Source: Thalassospira tepidiphila MCCC 1A03514 (GTDB lineage: Bacteria; Pseudomonadota; Alphaproteobacteria; Rhodospirillales; Thalassospiraceae). From it: 64,000 nucleotides of DNA. The notes under the pieces were generated by a model, which was given only the letters and a program-made list of their open reading frames with translations, was not told the origin of the DNA and searched no databases. This document shows positions 35,660-45,898 of the stretch, one piece after another. Position 1 is the first letter of the stretch. The number at the start of each line of letters is the position of its first letter. A program made the position numbers and the translations under genes. The stretch covers positions 62,001 through 126,000 of the forward strand of contig NZ_JPVZ01000003.1 of NCBI RefSeq assembly GCF_001662875.1, read 5' to 3'.

Positions 35660-37807
35660 TTAGTCGTCAAGCTGTAGCACGGGAACATTCGGGTCGGCTT
35701 GATCCAGCGCACTTCCGCGGCCCGAAAGTGACGGGTTGGTCATGAAATATTTGTGCGACGAGAATGCATTTTCACCTGCCTCGCAGCGTTCATAGGAGCC
35801 GTCCGGCTGCAGATGCCATGCCTGTGCAGTGTCTTTCAGGTTGGCGATCATGATCTGTTCAACAATCTGTTGCTGACAGGTCGGATTTTCAACCGGAACC
35901 AGGGTTTCAACACGGCGGTTCAGGTTACGCGGCATCCAGTCGGCCGAGGAGATAAACGCCTTGGCCTTGCGCGAGGGGAGTTTTGCCCCGTTGGCAAAGA
36001 CAACAATGCGCGAATGTTCAAGGAACCGGCCGACGATCGATTTGACGCGGATATTTTCCGAAAGGCCCGGAACCCCCGGACGCAGGCAGCAAATGCCGCG
36101 CACGATCAATTCGATATGAACGCCGACCTGACTTGCGCGATAAAGCGCATCGATCACCACCGGATCGACCAGGCTGTTCATCTTGGCCCAGATGCCAGAT
36201 GGCTTGCCGGCCTTGCAGTTCTCGATCTCCTGATCGATGTGGGTGAGCAGGGTCGGGCGCAGGGTATGCGGTGCAATCGCGATTTTTTCAAGCGAGCGCG
36301 GGGTGGCATAGCCGGTCATGAAATTAAAGATGCTGGCCGCATCACGCCCGAGTGCCGGATCGCACGAGAAGAACGAGATGTCGGTATAGAATTTGGCAGT
36401 GATCGGGTGATAGTTGCCGGTCCCGAAGTGGGTATAGGTCTTAAGGCCGTGAGTTTCACGGCGGACCACCAGCGACACCTTGGCGTGCGTTTTCCAATCA
36501 AGGAAGCCGTAGACCACCTGACAGCCCGCACGTTCAAGGTCAGCCGCCCAGCGCAGGTTGGCTTCTTCGTCAAAGCGGGCCTTGAGTTCGACCATGGCGG
36601 TAACGGATTTGCCAGCCTCGGCCGCGGCAATCAGGGCCTTGACGATCGGGCTGTTTTCCGAGGTGCGATACAGCGTCTGTTTGATGGTGACCACATCGGG
36701 GTCACGGGCGGCCTGAAGCAGGAACTGCACCACCACGTCGAAATCTTCGAACGGGTGATGAACCACCAGATCCTTTTTGCTGATCGCGGCAAAGCAATCG
36801 CCGCCAAAGTCACGCACCCGTTCCGGATAACGTGCGGCATAGGGCGAAAACAGCAAGTCATGATGCAGATCGGAATCGATCAGCTGTTTGACATCAACAA
36901 CGCCGAGCAGGCCATCGACCTTAACGACTTCTTCGAGCGCGACATCAAGTTCATCGATGACAAAATCAAGCAGGTCTTCGGGCATCGCCGCGTTGACCTT
37001 GAGGCGGATGATGCTGCCGCGACGGCGACGTTTCAGTGCGGTTTTGAAAACGCGCACCAGATCTTCGGCTTCTTCTTCGATTTCAACGTCCGAGTCCCGG
37101 ATGACGCGGAAGAAACCGTGTTCGATCATATCAAAGCCCGGGAACAGCTTGCCAAGATACAGCAAGATCGCCTGTTCGACCGGAAGATAACGTTCATTGC
37201 GGCCCGGCAGGCGCAGGAACCGGCCGATTTTTTGCGGTACCGGAATAAGCCCGCGCATGTTGTGCCCGTCTGCTGGATCAAACAGCTGCATGACGATGGC
37301 AAAGCCAAGGTTGGGGATGAACGGGAAGGGGTGCGACGGATCGATGGCAAGCGGCGTCAGCGTCGGGAAGATTTCGCGCGTGAAATAGCCATCAAGCCAT
37401 TTGCGGTCGGTCTGGGTCAGGTCGCCCTGATCAATGACCGAGATGCCCTGTTTTTCCATCTCGCTGCTGAGCTGGCGCCAGACGCGTTGCTGGTCCTGCA
37501 TCAACTGGTTGGCATCAAAGGTAATGGCGCGCAGCTGTTCGGACGGGCTCATGCCATCCTGACTGACCTTGGTCATGCCAGCCCGGACCTGACCAACGAG
37601 GCCGGCGACGCGGACCATATAGAATTCATCAAGGTTGCTGGCCGAAATCGACAGGAAACGCAGTCTTTCAAGCAGCGGGTGGCCGGTATTCTGGGCCTCT
37701 TCAAGAACGCGATTGTTGAATGCCAGCCACGATAATTCGCGGTTAATGAAGCGGCTTTCCGAATCAATGGTGATCGCGCTTGACTGAACTGCAGCGGCGT
37801 GTGTCAC
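35660..37807 (-). CDS. ppk: Polyphosphate kinase PPK1
   Basis: 715 aa enzyme that polymerises the gamma-phosphate of ATP into polyphosphate and works in reverse. It has the N-terminal [20 protein letters not shown] motif, the phosphorylation region with [17 protein letters not shown], and a C-terminal domain with [14 protein letters not shown]. The start is GTG 37807, which has AGGAGG at 6-nt spacing; the open frame upstream to 37969 has no such site. The family length is about 690-720 aa. It leads the ppk-ppx operon and is divergent from sixA. Confidence 0.95.
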   Translation of the reverse strand: MTHAAAVQSSAITIDSESRFINRELSWLAFNNRVLEEAQNTGHPLLERLRFLSISASNLDEFYMVRVAGLVGQVRAGMTKVSQDGMSPSEQLRAITFDANQLMQDQQRVWRQLSSEMEKQGISVIDQGDLTQTDRKWLDGYFTREIFPTLTPLAIDPSHPFPFIPNLGFAIVMQLFDPADGHNMRGLIPVPQKIGRFLRLPGRNERYLPVEQAILLYLGKLFPGFDMIEHGFFRVIRDSDVEIEEEAEDLVRVFKTALKRRRRGSIIRLKVNAAMPEDLLDFVIDELDVALEEVVKVDGLLGVVDVKQLIDSDLHHDLLFSPYAARYPERVRDFGGDCFAAISKKDLVVHHPFEDFDVVVQFLLQAARDPDVVTIKQTLYRTSENSPIVKALIAAAEAGKSVTAMVELKARFDEEANLRWAADLERAGCQVVYGFLDWKTHAKVSLVVRRETHGLKTYTHFGTGNYHPITAKFYTDISFFSCDPALGRDAASIFNFMTGYATPRSLEKIAIAPHTLRPTLLTHIDQEIENCKAGKPSGIWAKMNSLVDPVVIDALYRASQVGVHIELIVRGICCLRPGVPGLSENIRVKSIVGRFLEHSRIVVFANGAKLPSRKAKAFISSADWMPRNLNRRVETLVPVENPTCQQQIVEQIMIANLKDTAQAWHLQPDGSYERCEAGENAFSSHKYFMTNPSLSGRGSALDQADPNVPVLQLDD

Positions 37808-37997
37808 GCTATGCCTCCTGCGGATTGAGGGAACGTCCTTGAACTTATGCGACAGTTCCCGGTTGCAAATGGAGTATAGGATAACTGCTTGGGTGGGTGC
37901 AATTTTCTTAAATTTATGTGTCAGTTTTTCTGATGGCATCAAAGCCTTCGATATGGCATGCAGGTACACCGTTGATCATCATTCGCGAAACGAAGAT

Positions 37998-38534
37998 ATG
38001 AAGACGTTGCTGCTGCTTCGGCATGCCAAATCAAGCTGGGCGGATCCGGGTCGGGCCGACCATGACCGCGAACTGAACCGTCGTGGTGAAAAGGCAGCAC
38101 CCTTTATGGGCCGCTATCTGCGTCAGCATGAACTGGTGCCGGACCTGATCTGGTGTTCGACGGCGGCACGTGCGGTACAGACGCTTGGCCTGTTGGGGCG
38201 GGATTTCGCAACCGATGCCGACGTGATCTATAACGAAGACCTGTATATGGCCAGCGAGCGGGTGTTGCTTGAAAACCTGCATCACACCCATGAAGACGCC
38301 AAGCATGTGATGTTCATCGGCCATAATCCGGGGATCGAGATTTTTGCCCAGTCCCTTTATGGCGGTGGCAATATTGAGGCCCGCGAGATCATGGCGCGCA
38401 AATATCCGACCTGCGGGCTTGCGCATTTCGAGTTCGATGTTGATCACTGGGGTGAAATCACACCGGGCAGTGGACGGCTGATCGACTTTATCAAAGTCAA
38501 GGATCTTCAGGCCATCAAGATCAGCGCGGAATGA
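37998..38534 (+). CDS. sixA: Phosphohistidine phosphatase SixA-like
   Basis: 178 aa histidine-phosphatase superfamily protein. LLLRHAKSSWAD carries the catalytic RH dyad at the N-terminus and FIGHNPGIE the second conserved His. SixA removes phosphate from phospho-His, classically on the nitrogen phosphotransferase system and ArcB. The ATG at 37998 begins the first strand; the upstream frame overlaps the ppk promoter region and is not conserved. It stands alone, facing aspS. Confidence 0.88.
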   Translation: MKTLLLLRHAKSSWADPGRADHDRELNRRGEKAAPFMGRYLRQHELVPDLIWCSTAARAVQTLGLLGRDFATDADVIYNEDLYMASERVLLENLHHTHEDAKHVMFIGHNPGIEIFAQSLYGGGNIEAREIMARKYPTCGLAHFEFDVDHWGEITPGSGRLIDFIKVKDLQAIKISAE

Positions 38535-38538
38535 TTTG

Positions 38539-38580
38539 CTGATCTGCATTAGCTGGTCTGCGTTAGCTGCTCTGCATTAC
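38539..38580. repeat. Three tandem 14-bp imperfect repeats
   Basis: CTGATCTGCATTAG, CTGGTCTGCGTTAG and CTGCTCTGCATTAC follow one another immediately after the sixA stop. Confidence 0.8.
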
Positions 38581-38790
38581 TGGCACTTGACGAAGGGCCT
38601 GTCTGCGCGTTTTATACCGCTGAAATTTTGAGATACCGCGCCCGTCGGGCAGGGGAACATCACACATAAGCGCCATGAATCACTGGTTGGCGGGCATGTT
38701 GTGGTGCGTTTTTTGTTTGACAGCGCGGGTCTGGCATGCACCTTTGCGGCCAAATTTGCGGCCCAAAATACAAAGCAACCTGGAATGACA

Positions 38791-40578
38791 ATGCATCCTT
38801 TTCGCTCTCATAACTGTAATGCGCTGCGCGCGACTGACGCCGATGCGGAAGTTCGCCTGTCTGGCTGGATTCACCGTAAACGTGACCACGGCAACCTTCT
38901 GTTCGTTGACCTGCGCGACCATTACGGCATCACCCAGGTCGTGATCGATATTTCGAGCCCGCTGTTCGAGACGCTTGATAAAGCGCGCGCCGAAAGCGTG
39001 ATCACGGTCGATGGCAAGGTTGTCAAACGTACGGCCGAGACCATCAACCCGAACCTGCCGACCGGCGAGATCGAAGTTTATGCGTCCAACATCGAAGTTC
39101 AGTCTTCGGCCGAAGTTCTGCCGATGCCGGTGTTTGGCGATGTCGAATACGGCGAGGAAGTTCGCCTGCGTCACCGTTATCTCGATCTGCGTCGCGAGAG
39201 CGTGCACAAGAACATCGTTCTGCGTTCGCAGGTGATTTCGGCCATGCGTCAGAAAATGACCGCACAGGGCTTCCTTGAAATCCAGACGCCGATCCTGACC
39301 GCAAGTTCGCCGGAAGGCGCACGCGACTTCCTGGTGCCGTCGCGTATGCATCCGGGCAAGTTTTATGCCCTGCCGCAGGCACCGCAGCAGTTCAAGCAGC
39401 TGCTGATGGTTTCGGGCTTTGACAAATATTTCCAGATTGCACCGTGCTTCCGCGATGAAGACGCACGTGCCGACCGTTCGCCGGGTGAGTTTTACCAGCT
39501 CGATTTCGAGATGGCCTTTGCCACCCAGGACGACGTGTTTGCCGCAATCGAGCCGGTTCTGCATGACATCTTTGTCGAGTTCGGCGGTGGTCGTGATGTG
39601 ACCCCGTATCCGTTCCCGCGCATTCCGTTTGATGAATCGATGGCGAAATATGGATCCGACAAGCCGGACCTGCGTAACCCGCTGATCATTTCGGACGTTA
39701 CCGAGCCGTTCCGTGGGTCGAGCTTTGGCATCTTTGCATCGAACATTGAAAAAGGTTCGGTTGTTCGTGCGATCCCGGCAACCGGTGCCGCATCGCGCCC
39801 GCGCAGCTTCTTTGACAAGCTCAATAACTGGGCGCGTGATGAAGGTGCGGCTGGTCTTGGTTACATCGTTTACGGCGAAGACGGCGAAGCAAAAGGCCCG
39901 ATTGCCAAGAACCTCGATGCCGAGCGTATTGCACAGATCAAGGAAATTACCGGCGTTGCCAATGGCGATGCGGTGTTCTTTGCCTGTGACAAGGAACTGG
40001 CCGCTGCCAAGTTCGCCGGTAAGGTCCGTGACAAGGTTTGTGACGAGCTGGAACTGCGCGAAGAAGGCATGTTCAAGTTCTGCTGGATTGTTGACTTCCC
40101 GATGTATGAGGAAGACGACGACGGCAAGATCGAATTCAGCCACAACCCGTTCTCGATGCCCCAAGGTGGTCTTGAGTCGCTTGAAAACATGAACCCGCTT
40201 GATATCAAGGCGTGGCAGTATGACATCGTTTGTAACGGTATCGAGCTGTCATCGGGTGCCATTCGTAACCATCGCCCGGACATCATGTACAAGGCGTTTG
40301 AAATTGCCGGTTATGGCAAGGACGTTGTCGATGACCGCTTTGGCGGCATGATCAACGCGTTCAAATTCGGCGCCCCGCCGCACGGTGGTTCGGCCCCGGG
40401 TGTTGACCGTATCGTCATGTTGCTGGCTGATGAGCCGAACATTCGCGAAGTCATTGCCTTCCCGCTGAACCAGCAGGCACAGGATCTGATGATGAATGCG
40501 CCGGCAGAAGTCGATGACAGGCAGCTGAAAGAATTGCACCTGCGTGTGCAGCTGCCGCCGAAAGCGAAAAAAGACTGA
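38791..40578 (+). CDS. aspS: Aspartate--tRNA ligase
   Basis: 595 aa class IIb synthetase. It has an N-terminal OB-fold anticodon-binding domain ([23 protein letters not shown], in parts), class II motif 2 around [23 protein letters not shown], the bacterial GAD insert and motif 3 ([14 protein letters not shown]). It charges tRNA-Asp. In alphaproteobacteria it may also charge tRNA-Asn for amidation; this cannot be decided from the window. The ATG at 38791 gives the usual MHPFRSH start; 38785 is an alternative. A terminator follows. Confidence 0.96.
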   Translation: MHPFRSHNCNALRATDADAEVRLSGWIHRKRDHGNLLFVDLRDHYGITQVVIDISSPLFETLDKARAESVITVDGKVVKRTAETINPNLPTGEIEVYASNIEVQSSAEVLPMPVFGDVEYGEEVRLRHRYLDLRRESVHKNIVLRSQVISAMRQKMTAQGFLEIQTPILTASSPEGARDFLVPSRMHPGKFYALPQAPQQFKQLLMVSGFDKYFQIAPCFRDEDARADRSPGEFYQLDFEMAFATQDDVFAAIEPVLHDIFVEFGGGRDVTPYPFPRIPFDESMAKYGSDKPDLRNPLIISDVTEPFRGSSFGIFASNIEKGSVVRAIPATGAASRPRSFFDKLNNWARDEGAAGLGYIVYGEDGEAKGPIAKNLDAERIAQIKEITGVANGDAVFFACDKELAAAKFAGKVRDKVCDELELREEGMFKFCWIVDFPMYEEDDDGKIEFSHNPFSMPQGGLESLENMNPLDIKAWQYDIVCNGIELSSGAIRNHRPDIMYKAFEIAGYGKDVVDDRFGGMINAFKFGAPPHGGSAPGVDRIVMLLADEPNIREVIAFPLNQQAQDLMMNAPAEVDDRQLKELHLRVQLPPKAKKD

Positions 40579-40615
40579 TGTGTTTGGGGCCTTGCCCGAA
40601 ATACTGAAGATACAG

Positions 40616-40645
40616 ACGGCCCGGAGCTTTCCGGGCCGTTTTCTT
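40616..40645 (+). terminator. Terminator of aspS
   Basis: ACGGCCCGGA (40616-40625) and TCCGGGCCGT (40630-40639), then T-rich sequence. Confidence 0.88.
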
Positions 40646-40741
40646 TTGGGGGAATCTATTGGCAATCGTTACCTAATATTAACCGCCATTGGGCCACTGT
40701 AGCGGAGGAAAAGAAAATTCGATCCTTCGGGGGATGGCCTG

Positions 40742-41683
40742 TTGAGAAAAATTCTTGTGGTGGCGGCACCTTTGGCGCTTGGCGCGTGCGGTGGTCCGAT
40801 TGAGTTGACGGTGGCAAAGCTTGCCGGTGATTTGATCAGCTATGTGTCGACCGGCAAAAGCACAACCGATCATGCGGTTTCTTTCGTTGCCGAGCGCGAT
40901 TGCGCGCTGCATCGCCCGCTTTTGGAACAGACCATCTGCAAGGACGACGAGACCATTCTGGCCGAAGAGGCCGCAGCCCTTGCCGTGATGGGCGAGCCTG
41001 AAATCAAACAGGAACTGCGCGTTGCCCGCCCGGAAATCTATGCGGTGAATGCCCCGGCCGAGGATTGGTCACGGCCAAGTGCGACGGCGCTTAAATCCAA
41101 CGCGATTGTCACCACCAATTTGCCGCCACTGACCCCGAAAAAGACGCCCGATGATACGGTTGATGCGGTTGAGGTTGCCTCTGCACGCGATCAGATCGAA
41201 GTCGAAGACGTTGCCGTTGATCGCAGTGACCTCGGTCCGATCGACCCGCAGGTCGAGGCGGATGCCGCCGTTGCAGGTTATGTCAGTGACGAACCGGCAG
41301 TCGAAATTGCCGCGCCGAAGGAAACCGTCACCGCTGCATTGGTCGATCCGGCCGTTTTGGGGGACGGGGATGATGTGATGGTCAAACCGGTGGATGCAGC
41401 ACTTGACGGGGACGCGCTTGCAGGGGATGACCTTGCCGCGCCGCTGCCCGGTGATTATGTGGTATTGGCAAGCTTTGCAGATGAAGCGCGTGCCAACAGG
41501 GCGCTGGGCCTTTATAAGGAATACCAGCCGCGCCTTTTGAATGCCGAAGTAAAGGGTAAGCCGTATCTTCGTGTTGCGGTCGGGCCGCTTTCGGCAGAAC
41601 ACGCACATGATTTGCGCCTTCTTGCTGCCAAAAAGGGGGTTAAAGATCCCTGGATTGTCGGAGTTGGCGCCACCGGAGAGTGA
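40742..41683 (+). CDS. SPOR-domain lipoprotein, TTG start
   Basis: 313 aa. The start is TTG 40742 with GGGGA upstream. The signal peptide ends in the lipobox L-G-A-C (Cys16). A long acidic, Val/Asp/Ala-rich linker is probably disordered. The last ~75 residues (GDYVVLASFADEARANRAL through VAVGPLSAEHAHDLR) form a SPOR domain, which binds denuded septal peptidoglycan. This suggests a division-site or envelope role. Its stop overlaps the start of eipB (TGATG), so the two envelope genes are coupled. Confidence 0.83.
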   Translation: MRKILVVAAPLALGACGGPIELTVAKLAGDLISYVSTGKSTTDHAVSFVAERDCALHRPLLEQTICKDDETILAEEAAALAVMGEPEIKQELRVARPEIYAVNAPAEDWSRPSATALKSNAIVTTNLPPLTPKKTPDDTVDAVEVASARDQIEVEDVAVDRSDLGPIDPQVEADAAVAGYVSDEPAVEIAAPKETVTAALVDPAVLGDGDDVMVKPVDAALDGDALAGDDLAAPLPGDYVVLASFADEARANRALGLYKEYQPRLLNAEVKGKPYLRVAVGPLSAEHAHDLRLLAAKKGVKDPWIVGVGATGE

Positions 41684-42537
41684 TGTTGTCTGGATTTTTT
41701 TCAGAGATTAAGCAACGTCAGCGTTCCCTTAAAGGAACGCTGATCTTTTGTTTGGGTCTTGGTGGCTGTGCCGCGCAGGCTGGTAATGTGACGGGCATCG
41801 AAGATGCCATCGTGCCGCATGTGGCGGAATATCACTTCAAGCTGAGCCATGCCGAACAGGGCAGCTCGATTGTTGATGCGTCCGGTGTGCTTGGCTATCG
41901 CTTTGAGAAGATGTGCGATGGCTGGGTCACGGAAATGCAGCAGATCATGATCCTTCAGGGCAGCGAAGGCACGCCGATCAATTCAGCCTATTCCATGACC
42001 CAGTGGGAAGATTTCGACGGGACGGAATATCGTTTCCGTATGCGTGATTATCTTGATGGCACCAAGGTCGACGAGATCGTCGGCAAGGCGGTCCGCAAGG
42101 ACGATATGGTCAAGGTCAGTTACGAAATCCCGGTCGAGGTCGAGGAAGAACTTCCGGCCGATGCCATGTTCCCGACCCAGCATTCGCTTGTGTTGCTGAA
42201 ACGTGCGAAAGACGGGGTGCGGTTTGCCAATGATCTGGTGTTTGATGGCAGCGGCGATACCCCGACCAACCGGGTGGCTGTGGTGATTTCAGGCAGCAAG
42301 GATGCCGATAACACCGCCAACGATCCCGACGCGATTGCGCGCGGTGCGTTCCATCGCATGAACCTGGCATTTTATCCGATCGGGGCTGCGGAAAACGGCC
42401 CGTCAACCGAGATGGCGGTTGATTTTGGCGATAACGGTGTCGCGCATGGCATGCGTTTTGACTATGGCGAGTTTGAAGTGCTGGGCACGCTGGACAAGGT
42501 CACCAAGCTGCCGCTGCCGGAATGCGGATCGCAATAG
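41683..42537 (+). CDS. eipB: Cell-envelope integrity protein EipB (DUF1849)
   Basis: 284 aa exported protein. The CDGWVTEMQQ segment, DGTEYRFRMRDYLDG, the FPTQHS element and the C-terminal DYGEFEVLG...LPLPEC match DUF1849/EipB. In Brucella EipB is a periplasmic beta-spiral protein needed for envelope integrity, with a disulfide joining Cys residues in these two regions; both Cys are present here. An N-terminal hydrophobic segment ends LGLGGC, so a lipoprotein is possible. GGAG precedes the ATG at 41683, which overlaps the SPOR gene stop. Confidence 0.87.
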   Translation: MLSGFFSEIKQRQRSLKGTLIFCLGLGGCAAQAGNVTGIEDAIVPHVAEYHFKLSHAEQGSSIVDASGVLGYRFEKMCDGWVTEMQQIMILQGSEGTPINSAYSMTQWEDFDGTEYRFRMRDYLDGTKVDEIVGKAVRKDDMVKVSYEIPVEVEEELPADAMFPTQHSLVLLKRAKDGVRFANDLVFDGSGDTPTNRVAVVISGSKDADNTANDPDAIARGAFHRMNLAFYPIGAAENGPSTEMAVDFGDNGVAHGMRFDYGEFEVLGTLDKVTKLPLPECGSQ

Positions 42538-42559
42538 ACAGATTTTAAAATCCAGATGT

Positions 42560-42592
42560 AAAAAAGCCTGCCCAAAAAAGGCAGGCTTTTTT
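42560..42592. terminator. Bidirectional terminator, eipB / arsR
   Basis: AAAAAAGCCTGCC (42560-42572) and GGCAGGCTTTTTT (42580-42592) form a perfect 13-bp inverted repeat flanked by A and T runs, between convergent genes. Confidence 0.92.
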
Positions 42593-42613
42593 AGTGGGGA
42601 GTGCCCGGGTGTT

Positions 42614-42931
42614 TTACGCAGCAGCAGAATTGCGTGAGGCGTTGCAATAAAGCCCGTAGAGGGTCTCGATCACGCGCAGAGCATCGTTACCATTCAGCGA
42701 ATAGTAGATGGTCTGTGCTTCGCGACGAGTCTGGACGAGCTTGTCACGACGCAGGCGTGCAAGATGCTGCGAGAGGGCGGACTGGCTTAGCCCGACAATG
42801 CGTTCGAGTTCGCCAACCGACTTTTCGCCTTCGTTGAGTTGGCAAAGGATAAGCAGTCTGCTCTGATTGCTCATGGCCTTTAACAGGGTGCTAGCCTGTT
42901 CGGCCTTTTCTTCTAAGTTGTTAAGTTCCAT
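42614..42931 (-). CDS. ArsR/SmtB family regulator, sulfur-sensor-like (BigR/SqrR type)
   Basis: 105 aa winged HTH with the recognition region VGLSQSALSQHLARLRRDKLV. It lacks the metal-binding ELCVCDL motif of ArsR metal sensors. It has exactly two Cys, Cys30 (LLILCQLNEGE) and Cys96 (LYGLYCN), 66 residues apart. By my recollection this spacing equals the redox pair of BigR, SqrR and HlyU, which form polysulfide bridges when reactive sulfur is present. It is therefore a candidate persulfide-responsive repressor. No sulfide-oxidation genes are adjacent. Confidence 0.87.
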   Translation of the reverse strand: MELNNLEEKAEQASTLLKAMSNQSRLLILCQLNEGEKSVGELERIVGLSQSALSQHLARLRRDKLVQTRREAQTIYYSLNGNDALRVIETLYGLYCNASRNSAAA

Positions 42932-43620
42932 TTGGCTTCCTTATGAGCCTGACCGCAAGCGGCCATTGTCCCAATGAAAATTCGACAAATCACCAGACGG
43001 AGCCATCGGGTGGCTTCTGATCCGACTGGCGCGAAGTCACTGCGGTAATAATACCTAAAGGATAGTGACTTCTGCCACCAACAAATTACAGGAATTCATC
43101 GGTAAACTTATTCTCAAGTATATTACAAATCTGTCAAGAGAGTGTTTACTCGTATCTGACCTGCTGCTGATGGTGTTTGTGCCGGAATCCGGCCTGTCGA
43201 ACTTCCTTCCATGCACCAGATTTTTCTCTGGCGATCGCGAATTTGATCCCTTGGGCGGTGTGCGGGCGAATGAAACCTTTGCACCGATTCCGACAGGACC
43301 TGTTTTTATTTGATTATGTTCCCGTTTGCTCGGTTTGAAACATAATCGATACCAGCATATACAAACCCGAGAAAACGGCAAAACTGTGAAAGTATTAGTA
43401 GCAGACGTGGCACGCGCCAAATGATGCGAAGATCGAAGGCCAAAGAGCTTGCCTTATCGTTCGGTGATGTGCTGATTTAGAACAAAGAGAAGCATCCGGT
43501 TTTGCGCTAGAACAAGCAAAGCAGGATAAAAATAACGGACGCGGTCAACGCGATCCCGTGACCTGGGCCCGGTCCCAGCACCGCACCATATCGGACCATT
43601 CAGGAAGGCGACGCAGAAAA
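42932..43620. other. Gene-poor 689-bp region
   Basis: Between arsR and the deacetylase gene. Open frames exist on both strands (43065-43313, 43055-43420) but have poor codon quality and no ribosome sites, and I do not call them. The region is AT-richer and holds the inverted repeat at 43033-43072. It could contain an untranslated RNA or the arsR operators. Confidence 0.5.
43033..43072. repeat. 9-bp inverted repeat with nested stem
   Basis: GAAGTCACT (43033-43041) and AGTGACTTC (43064-43072) are perfect complements. Inside lies GGTA-ATAA-TACC (43044-43055). No T run follows. Confidence 0.6.
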
Positions 43621-44553
43621 ATGGCGACTTTGTTCGTGACCCATCACGATTGTATTGAACATGATACTGGCCCGGGACACCCGGAATGTGCCGATCGTCT
43701 GCGCGTGATCCAGCGCGTTTTCGAGGCCGAGGAATTCATGTTCCTTCACCGCGAAGAAGCGCCGCTGGGTGATATCGACCTGATCAAGAAAGTGCATGAC
43801 CCGGCCTATGTCGACAAGGTGATGGCAAGCATCCCCGACCACGGCATTGAGCCGCTTGATGGCGATACCTATGTCTCGCCGGGTTCGGGCAGGGCGGCAT
43901 TGCGATCGGTCGGTGGGGCCTGTGTCGCGGTCGATGCGGTGATGGAGGGGCATGAAAAGAATGCCTTTGTCGCCACCAGGCCGCCGGGACACCACGCCGA
44001 ATATGACCGGGCGATGGGGTTTTGCCTGTTTAACAATGCCGCCATTGCCGCCCACCATGCGCGCAACAAATTTGGCATCAAGCGGGTGGCGGTGATGGAT
44101 TTCGATGTCCATCACGGCAACGGCACGCAGGACCTTTTTTATAATGATGCGGACCTGTTTTATTGCTCGACCCATCAATGGCCGCTTTACCCGGGCACAG
44201 GGGCGGAAAGCGAGCGCGGATGTGCCAATAATATCCTGAATGTCGGTATGGTTGCCGGATCGGGCACTGCGGAAGTACAGGAAGCGTTCAATTCGACGGT
44301 CTTGCCGGGTATTGCCGCGTTCAAGCCGGAACTTTTGATCATTTCGGCGGGCTTTGACGGGCACAAGAATGATCCGCTGGCGGGGCTTTGCTATGTGGCG
44401 GATGATTTTGTCTGGATGACCAAGCAGTTGATGGATCTCGCCGAGGAACAGTGTGGTGGGCGTGTGGTGTCCTTGCTCGAAGGGGGCTATGATTTGCCGT
44501 CGCTTGCGACCAGTGCCGTGCAACATGTGCGGACATTGATGGGTGCCCATTAA
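43621..44553 (+). CDS. Histone deacetylase superfamily (acetoin utilization/acetylpolyamine-type) protein
   Basis: 310 aa zinc amidohydrolase of the HDAC fold. RPPGHHAEYDRAMGFC carries the tandem catalytic His, DFDVHHGNGTQ the Asp and His zinc ligands, and SAGFDGHKNDPL the third ligand Asp. Bacterial members deacetylate polyamines, acetoin-related or other small acetyl-amides. The ATG at 43621 opens the conserved LFVTHHDC start; the frame upstream is not conserved. It precedes xseB, an arrangement common in alphaproteobacteria. Confidence 0.92.
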   Translation: MATLFVTHHDCIEHDTGPGHPECADRLRVIQRVFEAEEFMFLHREEAPLGDIDLIKKVHDPAYVDKVMASIPDHGIEPLDGDTYVSPGSGRAALRSVGGACVAVDAVMEGHEKNAFVATRPPGHHAEYDRAMGFCLFNNAAIAAHHARNKFGIKRVAVMDFDVHHGNGTQDLFYNDADLFYCSTHQWPLYPGTGAESERGCANNILNVGMVAGSGTAEVQEAFNSTVLPGIAAFKPELLIISAGFDGHKNDPLAGLCYVADDFVWMTKQLMDLAEEQCGGRVVSLLEGGYDLPSLATSAVQHVRTLMGAH

Positions 44554-44703
44554 GGGCAGTCCAAGATCAGCCAAACATCACCCCAAGATCACCCGGGTAT
44601 CGCTCGACAAAAGCGTTTCAGTCAGACGAAATTGCGTTCTGTTCGGTTGCCCTGATCGTGACTTGCGCGTAAACTCCGCGCCGATCTAAGAAATGGAGCT
44701 TAC

Positions 44704-44967
44704 ATGTCCGAGGCTACTGCATCTCCCGCTATTCCTGAAGATATCGCGAAACTGAGTTTCGAAGAGGCGCTTGGGCAGCTTGAAACCCTTGTGCGTCAGC
44801 TTGAACAGGGGCAGGTCGGGCTTGATGACGCCATTGCGTCCTATGAACGCGGTGCGGCGCTGAAACGCCATTGCGCGGACAAACTGCGCGCGGCTGAAGA
44901 GCGCATCGAAAAAATCACCCTGAATGCGGATGGCCGCCCGTCGGCAACCCCGACCGAAATTGAATAA
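44704..44967 (+). CDS. xseB: Exodeoxyribonuclease VII small subunit
   Basis: 87 aa. LSFEEALGQLETLVRQLEQGQVGLDDAI is the XseB signature (quoted in shorter parts: LSFEEALGQLE, then GLDDAIASYERG). It forms the small helical subunit of ExoVII, which degrades single-stranded DNA with XseA. It precedes ispA by 12 nt in the conserved xseB-ispA-dxs order. Confidence 0.95.
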   Translation: MSEATASPAIPEDIAKLSFEEALGQLETLVRQLEQGQVGLDDAIASYERGAALKRHCADKLRAAEERIEKITLNADGRPSATPTEIE

Positions 44968-44979
44968 TCGGAGACCGTC

Positions 44980-45873
44980 GTGAGTTACGACATGATTGCC
45001 GAACTGAGTGCGGCGTCTGCTGATCTGGGCGAGACGCTTGACGGGATCCTGCCCCGCGCCAATGGCCAGATCGAGCAGCGCCTGTATCAGGCGATGCGCT
45101 ATTCGACGCTGGGCGATGGCAAACGCTTACGCCCGTTTCTGGTGCTGAGCTCTGCTGGCTTGTTCAAGGTATCGCGCCGGTCTGCCCTGCGCGTTGCCGC
45201 GGCGGTCGAGATGGTGCACAGCTATTCGCTGATCCATGATGACCTGCCGGCGATGGATGATGACGATCTGCGTCGCGGCAAGCCCAGCTGCCACAAGCAG
45301 TTTGACGAGGCGACGGCGATCCTTGCCGGTGATGCGTTGCTGACCCAGGCGTTTGAAGTGCTGGCCGATGAAGATACCCATCCCGATCCGCGCGTTTGCA
45401 CCGATCTTGTCCGTGCCCTTGCCCGTGCAGCAGGGCCGTATGGCATGGTCGGGGGACAGATGATCGATCTGGCCGGGGAAGGACAGAGTTTTGATCAGGC
45501 GCAGGTCACACACCTGCATTTGCTTAAAACCGGGCGGATGTTTGCCTTTGCCTGCGAAGCCGGGGCGATCCTTGGCAAGGCGCCGAAAAGCATTCGTTTG
45601 GCGCTTCGATCCTATGCCCATGACATGGGGCTGGCGTTTCAGATCAAGGATGACATCCTTGATGTCGAGGCAAGTTCGGAAGAACTCGGCAAGACGGCGG
45701 GCAAGGATGTTGATCAGGAAAAATCAACCTTCGTCAAATTGCTCGGCCTTGATCAGGCCCGCGCGCAGGCCAGAATGCTGTGCGATCAGGCGATCAATCA
45801 TCTGAACTGCTTTGACGACGAGGCCGAACCGCTGCGTGCAGTGGCGCGTTTTGTGGTTGAACGCGGCCGTTAA
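44980..45873 (+). CDS. ispA: Farnesyl diphosphate synthase (polyprenyl synthetase)
   Basis: 297 aa all-helical prenyltransferase that condenses DMAPP/GPP with IPP to farnesyl diphosphate. The first aspartate-rich motif lies in IHDDLPAMDDDDLRRG and the second in IKDDILDVE. The start is GTG 44980 with GGAG upstream. The length fits short-chain IspA. It lies between xseB and a hydrolase gene, followed by dxs, so isoprenoid precursor supply is grouped here. Confidence 0.94.
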   Translation: MSYDMIAELSAASADLGETLDGILPRANGQIEQRLYQAMRYSTLGDGKRLRPFLVLSSAGLFKVSRRSALRVAAAVEMVHSYSLIHDDLPAMDDDDLRRGKPSCHKQFDEATAILAGDALLTQAFEVLADEDTHPDPRVCTDLVRALARAAGPYGMVGGQMIDLAGEGQSFDQAQVTHLHLLKTGRMFAFACEAGAILGKAPKSIRLALRSYAHDMGLAFQIKDDILDVEASSEELGKTAGKDVDQEKSTFVKLLGLDQARAQARMLCDQAINHLNCFDDEAEPLRAVARFVVERGR

Positions 45874-45898
45874 TCGGCCGTGGCCCGAGATCATTACC

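Noticed and set aside
35753-37735. 660-aa plus-strand frame
   Set aside because: Antisense shadow of polyphosphate kinase.
38680-40164. 494-aa minus-strand frame
   Set aside because: Antisense shadow of aspS.
43055-43420. Open frames on both strands in the gene-poor region (82 and 121 aa)
   Set aside because: No ribosome sites, poor codon quality and no similarity to a known family.
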